Shown one piece after another: positions 1 through 13,469 of a DNA stretch of 64,000 nucleotides (positions are counted from its first letter, which is position 1; each line of letters opens with the position of its first letter). Location: positions 1 through 64,000 of the forward strand of contig NZ_JAYWIX010000001.1 in NCBI RefSeq assembly GCF_035916755.1, written 5' to 3'. The position numbers and the translations under genes were made by a program. Source of the DNA: Rothia sp035916755 (lineage in GTDB: Bacteria; Actinomycetota; Actinomycetes; Actinomycetales; Micrococcaceae). The notes beneath the pieces are model-generated. The model did no database searches, was not told where the DNA came from, and saw only the letters and a list, made by a program, of their open reading frames with translations.

Positions 1-350
1 GAGTTGCCCAAACGGGTGACACAAAAACTTGAGAATGACCGATACGAAACACCGGCCAGTTCCACTGGCTAGGGTTGAGAATGCGGTTTGTTGCTTGAAA
101 ACTCAATAGCGTACCAATGTTATACATAACATTCTTATCGTCCACACTACACACTAGTGTTCACCATGAACACCAGGTAGTGCGGAAGTTGAACTGATAC
201 CAAATATTTATACAAGACGTGAGAAACCCCTTGGTTTCTCACTGAATTTGATAATCACATGGTTTCAGATTCGTCAGCTCGAACCACACCACCCCGTGGT
301 GAATGGTTCGCTAACAATCAGAGACCAGGATCATCAACTACTTCATTTTT
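1..350 (+). promoter_or_regulatory. rRNA operon 5' leader
   Basis: Non-coding leader ahead of 16S rRNA. It holds a CTTGAAAACTCAATAGCG element (94-111) of the kind found in Gram-positive rRNA leaders; a related copy lies in the 16S-23S spacer near 2126. An 18-bp perfect palindrome follows (116-133, halves AATGTTAT and ATAACATT around AC), then a perfect hairpin with an 8-bp stem (221-228 with 233-240, GAGAAACC). I see no -35/-10 pair with good spacing, so the main promoters may lie upstream of the window. Role as processing or antitermination leader is inferred. Confidence 0.6.
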
Positions 351-5349
<4,999 letters not shown>

Positions 5350-5459
5350 TTTGACTGAGTTTTGTTTGTTTGTGTCCACTGTATGGTTTTGAGATAACAG
5401 CCTTGTTGGGTTTGTTATTGCTGCCCCTTGCTTTGTTTGGTGGGGTGGTCATCGTTGGT

Positions 5460-5577
5460 TTACGGTGGTTATAGCGAGAGGGAAACACCCGGTTCCATCC
5501 CGAACCCGGAAGTTAAGGCTCTTTGCGCCGATGGTACTGCACTGGTGACGGTGTGGGAGAGTAGGTTACTGCCGGTT
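5460..5577 (+). rRNA. rrf: 5S ribosomal RNA
   Basis: 5S rRNA recognised from CCCGGTTCCATCCCGAACCC (about 5488-5507), AAGTTAAGGCTCTTTGCGCC and the 3' GTGTGGGAGAGTAGG. Terminal bases pair (ACGGTGG with CTGCCGG). It is the last gene of the operon, about 110 nt after 23S. Confidence 0.94.
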
Positions 5578-5590
5578 TTTGATTGGGATA

Positions 5591-5628
5591 CAGGAAGAGC
5601 CTGAGCTATACAGCTCAGGCTCTTCCTG
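5591..5628 (+). terminator. rRNA operon terminator 1
   Basis: A perfect 17-bp stem (5591-5607 with 5612-5628, CAGGAAGAGCCTGAGCT) with a 4-nt ATAC loop, starting 13 nt after 5S. It is followed by TTTATGG. This is a very strong hairpin, suited to ending the operon. Confidence 0.9.
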
Positions 5629-5633
5629 TTTAT

Positions 5634-5664
5634 GGCTCGGAGCTATCGCTCCGAGCCCTTTTTC
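5634..5664 (+). terminator. rRNA operon terminator 2
   Basis: A second perfect hairpin (GGCTCGGAGC, loop TATC, GCTCCGAGCC) followed by CTTTTTCTTTT. It is a classical intrinsic terminator in tandem with the one just before it. Confidence 0.93.
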
Positions 5665-5828
5665 TTTTAAAGCGATGGGCCAGCGTGGAGCTGTGTGCCT
5701 GAAAACGCACCGGTAAGACCAGGCAGCCCCTACGCAAGGTACCACAAGCCAGCTAGACTAGAACCTAGCGAAAAAATCAGGGCAGAACAGCGCCCTAACC
5801 CCACCATAAACACCATAGAGGAGCTCAC

Positions 5829-7025
5829 TTGGCTGAATACTCACGTAACCACTCAGATAAAAACCGCGGTGGCTACAAGAAGAACAACGACCGTAACTCC
5901 TCACGCCCCTACCGCAGCGACCGCTCCAACCGTAAAAACAACGGCAATGGTCGCGGCGAACGCTCCTTCGACCGTAAGGGCAATGGCCCCCGCAAGAACT
6001 TCGACCGCGACCAGAATAAGCGCGGCTTCCAGGGGGAGCGCAAAGACCGTAACTTTACTGCTGAGGTAAAGAACCCCAGCGGTGACTACCGTCCATCAAA
6101 GAATGCACCTGAGATCGACACCGACGTCACCGGCAAGGAACTTGAAAACTGGACCCTGCGTGCCCTGCGCCAGCTAGAAGCCCAGAACGCAGATACCGTA
6201 GCCAAGCACCTGGTCATGGTCGGCCGTTACCTCGACATTGACCCCGACTTCGCACTAGAACACGCTGTTGCTGCCTCAAAGCGCGCAGGCCGAATCGGCG
6301 TCGTCCGCGAAGTTGTCGGTATCGCAGCCTACGCTGCAGAGGACTTTGAACTGGCCCTGCGTGAGCTGCGTACTCACCGTCGTATCTCGGGCTCCAACGA
6401 GCACCTGGCACTGCTCGTAGACTGCGAGCGTGCCCTGGGGCGTATCGAAAAGGCTCTGACCCTGGCTGAAGAAGCGAAGAACGAAGAGGTACCTGCGGCC
6501 GTCCGCTCTGAGGTCGCTATCGTTGTCTCCGGTGTCTACAGCGACCAGGGCGATCTGAAGAAGGCTCTGAAGGCCCTTGAGATTCCTGAGCTGAACCCCA
6601 AGCGCGGTTTCGACTACTCACCCCGCCTCTTCAATACCTACGCTGAACTGCTGAAGCAGGACGGACGCAGCAAGGAAGCAGCCCGCTGGGCCCGCCTCGC
6701 CCTGATGACCGAAGCCGCTCTAGGCCAGGGGGACTTCGTCGAACCTGAAATCTTCGATATCTTCACTGAGCAGGACCTACTTGAACCCGAAGAGCCCTCC
6801 GTTGACCTTGAAGCTGCTGAAGCTCAGGCACCGGCTGCTGAAGCCACCGAGACTGAGGCTGCCGATGCAATAACCGCAGAAGAGTCTGAAGCAAACGAAG
6901 ACGGTGCCCTTTTTGAGGTCGACGAAACCCTGACGACCACTGAAACCGTAGTGAGCGAAGACCAGGTAGAGGAAGAAGCCCTCTTCGAGCTGTCTGCTGA
7001 AGCTGCTGAGGAGGGCCGCGACTAA
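5829..7025 (+). CDS. TPR protein with basic N-tail and acidic C-tail
   Basis: A 398-aa protein of unknown exact role. Residues 1-80 are Arg/Asn/Gly/Lys-rich low complexity, typical of RNA-binding tails. Residues about 105-300 are alpha-helical tetratricopeptide-like repeats (for example the ALRELRTHRRI and KALTLAEEAKN segments). Residues about 308-398 are strongly acidic (Glu/Ala/Asp/Thr). Start is TTG at 5829, preceded by AGGAG at about 5818; a putative TAGACT -10 sits at 5754. Its stop overlaps the start of the HAD gene (TAATG), so the two are likely co-translated. Similar TPR proteins next to the HAD-tlyA-nadK-recN run are known in actinobacteria. A ribosome- or RNA-linked function is my inference, from the tails and the position just after the rRNA operon. 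Confidence 0.75.
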   Translation: MAEYSRNHSDKNRGGYKKNNDRNSSRPYRSDRSNRKNNGNGRGERSFDRKGNGPRKNFDRDQNKRGFQGERKDRNFTAEVKNPSGDYRPSKNAPEIDTDVTGKELENWTLRALRQLEAQNADTVAKHLVMVGRYLDIDPDFALEHAVAASKRAGRIGVVREVVGIAAYAAEDFELALRELRTHRRISGSNEHLALLVDCERALGRIEKALTLAEEAKNEEVPAAVRSEVAIVVSGVYSDQGDLKKALKALEIPELNPKRGFDYSPRLFNTYAELLKQDGRSKEAARWARLALMTEAALGQGDFVEPEIFDIFTEQDLLEPEEPSVDLEAAEAQAPAAEATETEAADAITAEESEANEDGALFEVDETLTTTETVVSEDQVEEEALFELSAEAAEEGRD

Positions 7026-8014
7026 TGCTACTGGCAGCCCACGATGCTATTCTCTCTGACCTTGACGGTGTAGTGTACGCGGGGCCCTTCGCTATTGAAG
7101 GTGCCCCGGAGGCTCTGAACAGGGCCCAGGACGCCGGGGTACCGGTAGCCTTCGTGACCAACAATGCTTCGCGCAGCGTCCAGGCCGTTGCCGATCATCT
7201 GGTGGCGCTCGGCGTCAACACCGACGCTGACCACGTGATTAGCTCAGCCCAGGCTGCGGCTGAGCTGCTGAAGGCCCAGCTCCCTGCCGGGGCTAAGGTG
7301 CTGATTACCGGGGCACAGGCTCTGGCCGATTGCGTGGCGGCTGCCGGGCTAACCCCCGTCGATAGCCAGGCTGATGAGCCGGTTGCGGTTGCTCAGGGAT
7401 TCAACCCCAAGATTGTGTGGGAAGACCTCGCCGAAGCCGCCTATACCCTGGCTGATGAGAAGGTTCTATGGGTTGCTTCCAACACCGACTTTACGATCCC
7501 TAAGGAACGCGGCATCGCCCCCGGTAACGGCACCCTGGTGGGGGCTGTGGCGACGGCTACCGGGCGCACCCCGCAGGTGGCGGGTAAGCCGGAGTCGCCT
7601 ATTTTCGTCACCGCCGCCCAGAAGCTGAACTCTCAGCGCCCCGTGGTGGTGGGCGACCGCCTGGATACCGATATCCAGGGCGGTAACCGGGCAGCCATGG
7701 CGACCGCCGTGGTGATGACCGGGGTAGAGACCTACCAGAGCATCCTGGCTGCGATTCCGATGGAGCGCCCCACCTACATTCTGGAAGACCTCTCGGGTTT
7801 CTTTGAGGCATACCCCCAGATTCAGGTGCAGACAACAGCAACCGGTATGAGCGCTCGGGGCGCAGGCTGGTCTGCTGAGGCAACCGACACCGAACTCACC
7901 ATCACAGGTGAGGGCAGCGAGATTGATAGCTGGCGTGTGGCCTGCGCAGCCTGGTGGGCTGCCCACCCCGATGCGTCCGCTCCGGTCGCTCCCGCCAAGG
8001 TCCACCGTGGCTAG
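7025..8014 (+). CDS. HAD-IIA family sugar-phosphatase-like hydrolase
   Basis: 329-aa haloacid dehalogenase superfamily enzyme of the NagD/4-nitrophenylphosphatase (HAD-IIA) type. Motif I is D12-L-D14-G-V, with D12 the expected nucleophile. Motif II lies in VTNNAS around residue 45, the motif III lysine in GKPESPIF, and motif IV in GDRLDTDIQGG near residue 215. Such enzymes hydrolyse phosphate esters such as sugar phosphates or glycerol phosphate; the substrate cannot be told here. The tail of about 60 residues after the HAD fold is extra. The ATG overlaps the preceding stop by one base, and the stop lies inside the start of the next small gene. Confidence 0.85.
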   Translation: MLLAAHDAILSDLDGVVYAGPFAIEGAPEALNRAQDAGVPVAFVTNNASRSVQAVADHLVALGVNTDADHVISSAQAAAELLKAQLPAGAKVLITGAQALADCVAAAGLTPVDSQADEPVAVAQGFNPKIVWEDLAEAAYTLADEKVLWVASNTDFTIPKERGIAPGNGTLVGAVATATGRTPQVAGKPESPIFVTAAQKLNSQRPVVVGDRLDTDIQGGNRAAMATAVVMTGVETYQSILAAIPMERPTYILEDLSGFFEAYPQIQVQTTATGMSARGAGWSAEATDTELTITGEGSEIDSWRVACAAWWAAHPDASAPVAPAKVHRG

Positions 8015-8207
8015 GGGAGCGGACGAGCGCGGGCAGGAGCCCCAGGGCCAGGCTGGGGCGGATTCCCCGGCTGAGGAAACCGAGGAGCTAGACCCCGAAT
8101 TCGAGGAAGCTCTGACCGCTGCCCTGGCTCTGGACGCCACCGAACGGATAGAGAGACTGGGGCAGCTGGCGTCCGCGCTCAAAGAAGACCTAGATTCAAG
8201 CCGCTAG
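8007..8207 (+). CDS. small acidic hypothetical protein
   Basis: A 66-aa protein read from a GTG at 8007 that overlaps the HAD stop codon (8012-8014). AAGG at 7997-8000 is its ribosome-binding site. The frame is open further upstream to 7908, but that part overlaps the HAD gene and has no site of its own. The product is Asp/Glu-rich with a predicted helix at the C-terminus (about residues 32-66, with Leu/Ala spacing). No family recognised. Small ORFs are often found here between HAD and tlyA in Micrococcaceae-type gene order, and the tight spacing supports it as real. Confidence 0.6.
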   Translation: MARGADERGQEPQGQAGADSPAEETEELDPEFEEALTAALALDATERIERLGQLASALKEDLDSSR

Positions 8208-8235
8208 AGCCGAGCACGGAGCGGGAAGGAAGAGA

Positions 8236-9000
8236 ATGCGACTGGACCAGTACATGGTGCAGGCAAAGATTGCCCGCTCCCGCACGCTGGCAGCCAAGAT
8301 GGTTGAGGGCGGGCACATCAGCGTGAACGGCCGTACCGTGACGAAGCCAGCCCAAAAGCTTAAGGAGGGGGACCGCGTCCGCGTCCGCCGCAGCGAGCTG
8401 ACCGAGTACGTGAGCCGCGCCGGGCACAAGCTAGCTGGCGCTCTGGACGCCTTCCCCGAGATCACCGTTGCCGGTAAATTCTGCCTGGACGCAGGCGCCT
8501 CTACCGGCGGGTTTACCGACGTGCTCTTGCGCCGGGGTGCCAGCCGCGTTGCAGCGGTCGATGTAGGGCATGACCAGCTGGTCAAGCAGATCCGGAACCA
8601 CCCAGCCGTTGATGTGTATGAGGGCATGAACGTGCGGCACATGAGCCCCGATGACATCGGCGGACAGGTAGCCCTTACGGTCTCAGACCTAAGCTTTATC
8701 TCCCTCACCAAGGTCGTTGAGCCACTGGCTCGGGCAACGGCCGCAGGTGGGGATCTGCTGCTCATGGTCAAACCCCAGTTTGAGGTGGGCCCGGCCCGTA
8801 TCGGCAAGGGCGGGGTGGTGACCGACCCCGAGGCGAGAGCGGACGCCTTGGCGTCCGTCCGCGCAGCAGCGCAGGACGCCGGGCTGCTCGTGCTGGGGGA
8901 GAAGGAAAGCCCCCTGCCGGGGCAGGACGGCAACGTGGAGTTTTTCCTTTGGTGCCATAAGCCCACAGAGAATGAAGCTGCCACCCCCAGCGCATCTTAA
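8236..9000 (+). CDS. tlyA: TlyA-family rRNA 2'-O-methyltransferase
   Basis: 254-aa TlyA. Known family members methylate the 2'-O of cytidines in 16S and 23S rRNA, and this activity sets sensitivity to capreomycin/viomycin in mycobacteria. An S4 RNA-binding domain (RLDQYMVQAKIARSR... to about residue 62) is followed by an FtsJ-like Rossmann methyltransferase. The SAM motif is DAGASTGGFTD (about 85-95), with VSDLSFISL and MVKPQFEVG as later catalytic-fold motifs. Length is usual for the family. RBS AGGAAGAG precedes the ATG. It belongs to the TPR-HAD-tlyA-nadK-recN run. The older name 'hemolysin' is misleading. Confidence 0.93.
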   Translation: MRLDQYMVQAKIARSRTLAAKMVEGGHISVNGRTVTKPAQKLKEGDRVRVRRSELTEYVSRAGHKLAGALDAFPEITVAGKFCLDAGASTGGFTDVLLRRGASRVAAVDVGHDQLVKQIRNHPAVDVYEGMNVRHMSPDDIGGQVALTVSDLSFISLTKVVEPLARATAAGGDLLLMVKPQFEVGPARIGKGGVVTDPEARADALASVRAAAQDAGLLVLGEKESPLPGQDGNVEFFLWCHKPTENEAATPSAS

Positions 9001-9069
9001 ATCGAATAAATATTCGAAAAATTAAGGTGTGTTGGGCCCAGAAAAACAGCAAAACTGCTCACGGTCAGC

Positions 9070-9082
9070 TAGCCTAAAAGTG
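9070..9082 (+). promoter_or_regulatory. -10 element for a probably leaderless nadK mRNA
   Basis: TAGCCT at 9070-9075 fits the actinobacterial -10 (TANNNT) and lies six bases ahead of the GTG start at 9082. No Shine-Dalgarno sequence is present, so transcription probably begins at or next to the start codon. Confidence 0.5.
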
Positions 9083-10077
9083 TGAACGAAACACCTGACA
9101 CCGCTCTCATACCTCAGCAGACCAAGACGCCGGGGGAACGCAATATTCTTGTCTTCGCCCATACCGGCCGTCTTGAGGCTCGCAACGCTGCTCGTGCTAC
9201 CTGCACGCAGTTGCACCGGGCTGGCCTGGTGCCCGTGATGAACCGCGCTGACCTGGAAGCCCTGACCGAAAAATGGGAGAACCCCGTGCCGGTAGCTGTG
9301 GCCCATGAGTCGGTTGCCCTCAAAGATATTGAACTGGGTGTGGTGCTGGGTGGTGACGGGTCGATTCTGCGCGCCGCTGAGATGATTCGCCACACCCAGA
9401 TACCCCTCATCGGCGTCAACCTTGGCCACGTAGGGTTTCTTGCAGAGGCCGAAGAGTTCGACCTGACCGAAACCGTTGAGCGGGTGGTCTCGGGCGACTA
9501 CACGGTTGAAGAGCGCATGGCAATCGACGTGAAGGTCTGGGACGGCAGCCAGAAAATTCTTGAAACCTGGGCCCTCAACGAGGCCAGCGTCGAAAAGGGC
9601 AACCGCGAAAAGATGATTGAGGTAGTCATTGAGGTCGACCGGCGCCCGCTCTCGTCCTTTGGCTGTGACGGCGTGGTGCTGGCAACCCCCACCGGATCAA
9701 CTGCCTACGCATTTTCGGGCGGGGGCCCGGTTGTCTGGCCCAGTGTTGAGGCTATGCTGATGGTACCTCTCTCAGCCCACGCTCTTTTTGCCCGCCCCCT
9801 GGTCACCGCACCGACTTCGATGATGGCGGTAGAACTGATTTCCACTAACGGGGCAGAAGGTGTGCTCTGGTGCGATGGGCGCCGTACCCGCGACCTGCCT
9901 CCCGGGGCCCGCGTCGAGGTAACCCGCTCGTCTAAGCCCGTCCGCTTGGCCCGTATGCACCCGGCCCCCTTCTCAGAGCGCCTGGTCAAAAAGTTCGAGC
10001 TACCTATTGCGGGCTGGCGCGGCCCCCACACCCCCGGGCCTGCAACCAGCGCCCTGACCGTTATCCGTAACGACTAA
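9082..10077 (+). CDS. nadK: NAD kinase
   Basis: 331-aa ATP/polyphosphate NAD kinase, which makes NADP from NAD. The signature GGDG is at 90-93 (VVLGGDGSILRAAE). NEASVEKG and the glycine-rich CDGVVLATPTGSTAYAFSGGGP segment form the conserved NAD-binding and catalytic region. The start is GTG, with no ribosome-binding site and a -10 element immediately upstream. The C-terminus is about 25 residues longer than the compact E. coli enzyme, as in other actinobacteria. The position between tlyA and recN is conserved in the phylum. Confidence 0.95.
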   Translation: MNETPDTALIPQQTKTPGERNILVFAHTGRLEARNAARATCTQLHRAGLVPVMNRADLEALTEKWENPVPVAVAHESVALKDIELGVVLGGDGSILRAAEMIRHTQIPLIGVNLGHVGFLAEAEEFDLTETVERVVSGDYTVEERMAIDVKVWDGSQKILETWALNEASVEKGNREKMIEVVIEVDRRPLSSFGCDGVVLATPTGSTAYAFSGGGPVVWPSVEAMLMVPLSAHALFARPLVTAPTSMMAVELISTNGAEGVLWCDGRRTRDLPPGARVEVTRSSKPVRLARMHPAPFSERLVKKFELPIAGWRGPHTPGPATSALTVIRND

Positions 10078-10100
10078 CCTCGTCAAGAAAGTTTTCCCAC

Positions 10101-11807
10101 GTGATTGAAGAAATCCACCTGCGCGATCTGGGTGTTATTACCGATGCCCGTCTGCCCCTTGAACCCGGCTTCTCGGTGCTGACCGGTGAGACGGGTGCCG
10201 GTAAAACTATGGTCGTGACGGCTCTGGGCATGCTGCTGGGCGCTCGCTCCGATGCTTCGAGCGTGCGCAACGGCGCTAAGAACGCCCTGGCTGAAGCCGT
10301 TATCCGCCTGCCTCAGGGGCACCGGGCGCTCACCCTAGCCGAGGACGCCGGTGGTTCGGTTGAGGAGCTCGACGGTGGTTCTGCCGAGCTGCTTCTGGCC
10401 CGCACCGTCAGTGCCGCCGGTCGTTCCCGCGCCCACGTGGGCGGGGTCTCTGCCCCTATCGGTACCCTGGCAGATATCGGCCATACCCTGGTTGCGGTGC
10501 ACGGCCAGTCTGACCAGCTGCGCCTCAAGGACGCCGCCGAACAGCGTCACGCTTTGGACTCCTACGCCGGGAAAAAACTTGAAAAGCTTTTGGCGGCCTA
10601 CACCGTCAACTACGAACGTTATCGCCAGGCCGCCGGGGAGCTGCGCGATGTCCGCGAAAACACCCGCGCCCGCGCTCTGGAAGCCCAGACCCTGCAGGGG
10701 GCTCTGGCAGAAATCGATTCGGTGCAACCTGCCGAGGGCGAAGATGAGGCCCTGCGGGTAGAAAGCCAAAAACTGGCCAACGTTGAGTCCCTGCGTCTAG
10801 CTGCGGCGACGGCGTCCGTTGCTCTGTCTGGAACCGAATACGGGGACGCGGACGAGCCCAATGTGCTGGGGTTGCTCGATGCCGCCCGCACCGCCTTGGC
10901 AGCAGAAGCAGATGCGGACGCCGACCTGGCAGCTCTCGCGGGGCGCCTCAACGACGCCCTGATTCATGTGACCGATATTGCCGAAGAAATCTCGGCCTAC
11001 ACCTCGGGGCTAGATACCGAGGGGCCTGAGCGCCTGGCTGAGGTCGAGCACCGCCGGGCTCAGCTCAAGAGCCTGACCCGTAAGTACGGGGCTGATATTG
11101 CCGAGGTGCTGGCCTGGGCAGAAGAATCTCGGGCCCGTCTGGAAACCCTCTCAGACGACCCTGCCCGCCAGGAGGCCCTGGAAGCTGAGCTGCGCCAGTT
11201 GCGCGAGACTCTGGGGGAGCAGGCAGCGGAGCTCACCGACCTGCGCACCAAGGCAGCCCGCAAACTGGCTGCTTCCGTCAGCGAGGAACTCTCAGCCCTG
11301 GCCATGCCCAACGCCTCGCTGGTGGTTGAGGTGGAAGAAACCGAGAAATTTAACCGCTTTGGCAAGGACGTGGTGACCTTCATGCTAGCTCCCCACGCCC
11401 AGGCAGTGCCCCGCCCCCTGGGCAAGGGCGCCTCGGGTGGTGAGCTCTCCCGCGTCATGCTGGCCCTTGAAGTGGTGCTTTCTGAAGTAGACCCCGTGCC
11501 CACCTTCATCTTTGACGAGGTGGACTCCGGCGTCGGCGGTAAGGCAGCCATCGAAATCGGCCGCCGCCTGGCCATGCTCGCTAAGAATGTTCAGGTGCTG
11601 GTGGTCACCCACCTGCCCCAGGTTGCGGCCTTCGCTGACCAGCACATCCTGGTACGCAAAAACGATGACGGGTCCCTCTCTAGAGTGCAGGTTCTCACAC
11701 CCGACGAACGCGTGGTAGAACTCGCCCGCATGCTCTCTGGCCACGACCAATCCGCTGCCGCCCAGGAACACGCCCGTGAACTGCTCGCAGACGCAGGGCA
11801 ACTCTAA
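10101..11807 (+). CDS. recN: DNA repair protein RecN
   Basis: 568-aa SMC-like ATPase acting in double-strand-break repair. Walker A is GETGAGKT at 29-36. HGQSDQLRLKD matches the family's HxQ-type motif after the N-terminal lobe. A long coiled-coil region spans about 150-380. The C-terminal lobe has the signature GASGGELSRVMLALE and Walker B FIFDEVDSGVGGKAA. GTG start with AAGAAAG upstream. It closes the nadK-recN pair 23 nt after nadK. Confidence 0.96.
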   Translation: MIEEIHLRDLGVITDARLPLEPGFSVLTGETGAGKTMVVTALGMLLGARSDASSVRNGAKNALAEAVIRLPQGHRALTLAEDAGGSVEELDGGSAELLLARTVSAAGRSRAHVGGVSAPIGTLADIGHTLVAVHGQSDQLRLKDAAEQRHALDSYAGKKLEKLLAAYTVNYERYRQAAGELRDVRENTRARALEAQTLQGALAEIDSVQPAEGEDEALRVESQKLANVESLRLAAATASVALSGTEYGDADEPNVLGLLDAARTALAAEADADADLAALAGRLNDALIHVTDIAEEISAYTSGLDTEGPERLAEVEHRRAQLKSLTRKYGADIAEVLAWAEESRARLETLSDDPARQEALEAELRQLRETLGEQAAELTDLRTKAARKLAASVSEELSALAMPNASLVVEVEETEKFNRFGKDVVTFMLAPHAQAVPRPLGKGASGGELSRVMLALEVVLSEVDPVPTFIFDEVDSGVGGKAAIEIGRRLAMLAKNVQVLVVTHLPQVAAFADQHILVRKNDDGSLSRVQVLTPDERVVELARMLSGHDQSAAAQEHARELLADAGQL

Positions 11808-12019
11808 ACAGCCGCACGTCAAGACCCCGGGAGGGGAGCCCTTCCCACAGTGTGTCGAAGAGGCCCCCAAACCCCTCAGCTGATAGCGGAGCAACACCAC
11901 AGCACTCACACCTAACCTAAAACCCCATATCAGAGCTGAAAAACGTCTGCAAAAGCTCGCACAGCTAAAACACAGCAAGAACAAAACCCCACCATAGGAG
12001 CCGCCCCAATACTAGAAAC

Positions 12020-13327
12020 ATGACTAAGCAGAACATCATCACCAAAGCCTCCACCGCCTACCGCACCGCAGGCGCAGGCCTCCTCCTCACCACCCTGCTG
12101 CTCACCGGCTGCGGCGCCACCACCGGCACCGACATCTCAGCCAGCGCCACCACTAGCACCAGCACAGAAGCAACCACCGGCTCAACCGCTACCGCTTCAA
12201 GCTTAGCAAGCACCGCAACCACTACAGGCACCACCGCCGGAACCCTCACCAGCGCAGCAGATGCCGCCCAAGCCTTCATGGATCTGCTCACCGACGAACA
12301 AAAAGAAGCCCTCGTCTACGACTACAACGACTCCACCAAATCCACCTCCTGGAGCAACTTCCCCGTCACCTTCGTCGACCGCGCCGGCATCAACCTGCAC
12401 GACCTCACAGATGAACAAAAAGAAGCCGCCCTCGCCGTCCTCGAAGGCGTCCTCAACGAAGAAGCCTACGAACTCGCCGTCAATATCATGAACGGCGACC
12501 AGTACCTGCTCGACTACTCCAACACCACCGAAGACTCCCTCGGTCAGTACTACATCGCCTTCTTTGGCGAACCCACCGTAGACGGCACCTGGAGCCTCCA
12601 ATTCGGCGGCCACCACCTCGGCCTCAACGTAGACCTCAACGGCGAAACCCAGTCCATCACCTTCGCCCCCACCCACCTCGGCTCCCAGCCCTACAGCTAC
12701 ACCAACGAAAACGGCGAAACCATCACCACCATGGACGCCATCTACACCGACACCTTCGCCTTCTACAACTCCCTCACCGAAGAACAGCTTTCCACCGTCT
12801 ACCAGAGCGAAAGCGTCGCCAACCTCACCTGCGCCCCCGGCGACACCTGCGACTTCTCCACCGGCACCGGCCTGGCAGGTTCCGAACTGACCGACGAGCA
12901 GAAGGAACTACTGCTCGAACTCATCAAGAACTACGCTGGCATGGCAGACGAGGAAACCTGGGAAGCCCAGAAAGCTGACATCCTGGCAACCATCGACGAC
13001 ACCTACATCGCCTGGTCCGGTGCCACCGAATACGACACCTCCATCGAGGGCGGTATCTACTTCCTCATCTCCGGCCCCAACGTCTACCTGGAATTCTCCG
13101 GTCAGGGCGCCTCCGCGGGCGCTGACGTAGAAGGCGACATCACCACCGGCTGGGGCCACGTCCACTCCATCTACCGCGACCCCAGCAATGACTACGGCGG
13201 CAGCGTAGAACAGAACGCAACCTCCGGCATGGGCGGCGGTGCAGGCGCACCGGCAGGGGGAGCACCTTCAGGCGAAGCCCCCAACGGCATGACTCCGCCC
13301 TCCGGTGCACCAGGCTCCAACGGCTAA
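12020..13327 (+). CDS. DUF3500-type lipoprotein
   Basis: 435-aa exported lipoprotein. Residues 1-31 form a lipoprotein signal (positively charged start, hydrophobic LLLTTLLLTG) with lipobox cysteine C31. Then comes a Ser/Thr/Ala-rich linker to about residue 85 and a globular domain with LTDEQKEALVYDYND, NFPVTFVDRAGI, YYIAFFGEP and FGGHHLGLN. These match my recollection of the DUF3500 family. The last 35 residues are Gly/Pro/Ala-rich. LTDEQK-type segments recur four times (LTDEQKEA twice, LTEEQLST, LTDEQKEL), hinting at internal duplication. Function unknown; the many conserved aromatic, His and Asp residues could bind a metal or ligand, but this is speculation. A TACTAG/AATACT -10-like sequence lies just ahead of the ATG and no clear RBS is seen. 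Confidence 0.75.
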   Translation: MTKQNIITKASTAYRTAGAGLLLTTLLLTGCGATTGTDISASATTSTSTEATTGSTATASSLASTATTTGTTAGTLTSAADAAQAFMDLLTDEQKEALVYDYNDSTKSTSWSNFPVTFVDRAGINLHDLTDEQKEAALAVLEGVLNEEAYELAVNIMNGDQYLLDYSNTTEDSLGQYYIAFFGEPTVDGTWSLQFGGHHLGLNVDLNGETQSITFAPTHLGSQPYSYTNENGETITTMDAIYTDTFAFYNSLTEEQLSTVYQSESVANLTCAPGDTCDFSTGTGLAGSELTDEQKELLLELIKNYAGMADEETWEAQKADILATIDDTYIAWSGATEYDTSIEGGIYFLISGPNVYLEFSGQGASAGADVEGDITTGWGHVHSIYRDPSNDYGGSVEQNATSGMGGGAGAPAGGAPSGEAPNGMTPPSGAPGSNG

Positions 13328-13350
13328 ACCTAGCCACCACCACAAGTAGA

Positions 13351-13384
13351 CGACACCCGCACCCCAACAGGGGAGCGGGTGTCG
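13351..13384 (+). terminator. hairpin after the DUF3500 gene
   Basis: A stem of CGACACCCGC (13351-13360) with GCGGGTGTCG (13375-13384), extended by CCCC/GGGG, lies 23 nt after the stop. No T-run follows (CCCTGTATATT), so termination is likely but not certain. Confidence 0.6.
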
Positions 13385-13469
13385 CCCTGTATATTCCTGG
13401 ACGGTAAGACCTTGTACTAGGCTTGGAAACACAAGACCAGAGCCAAGAACACCGCCCAGGAGAATCCGC

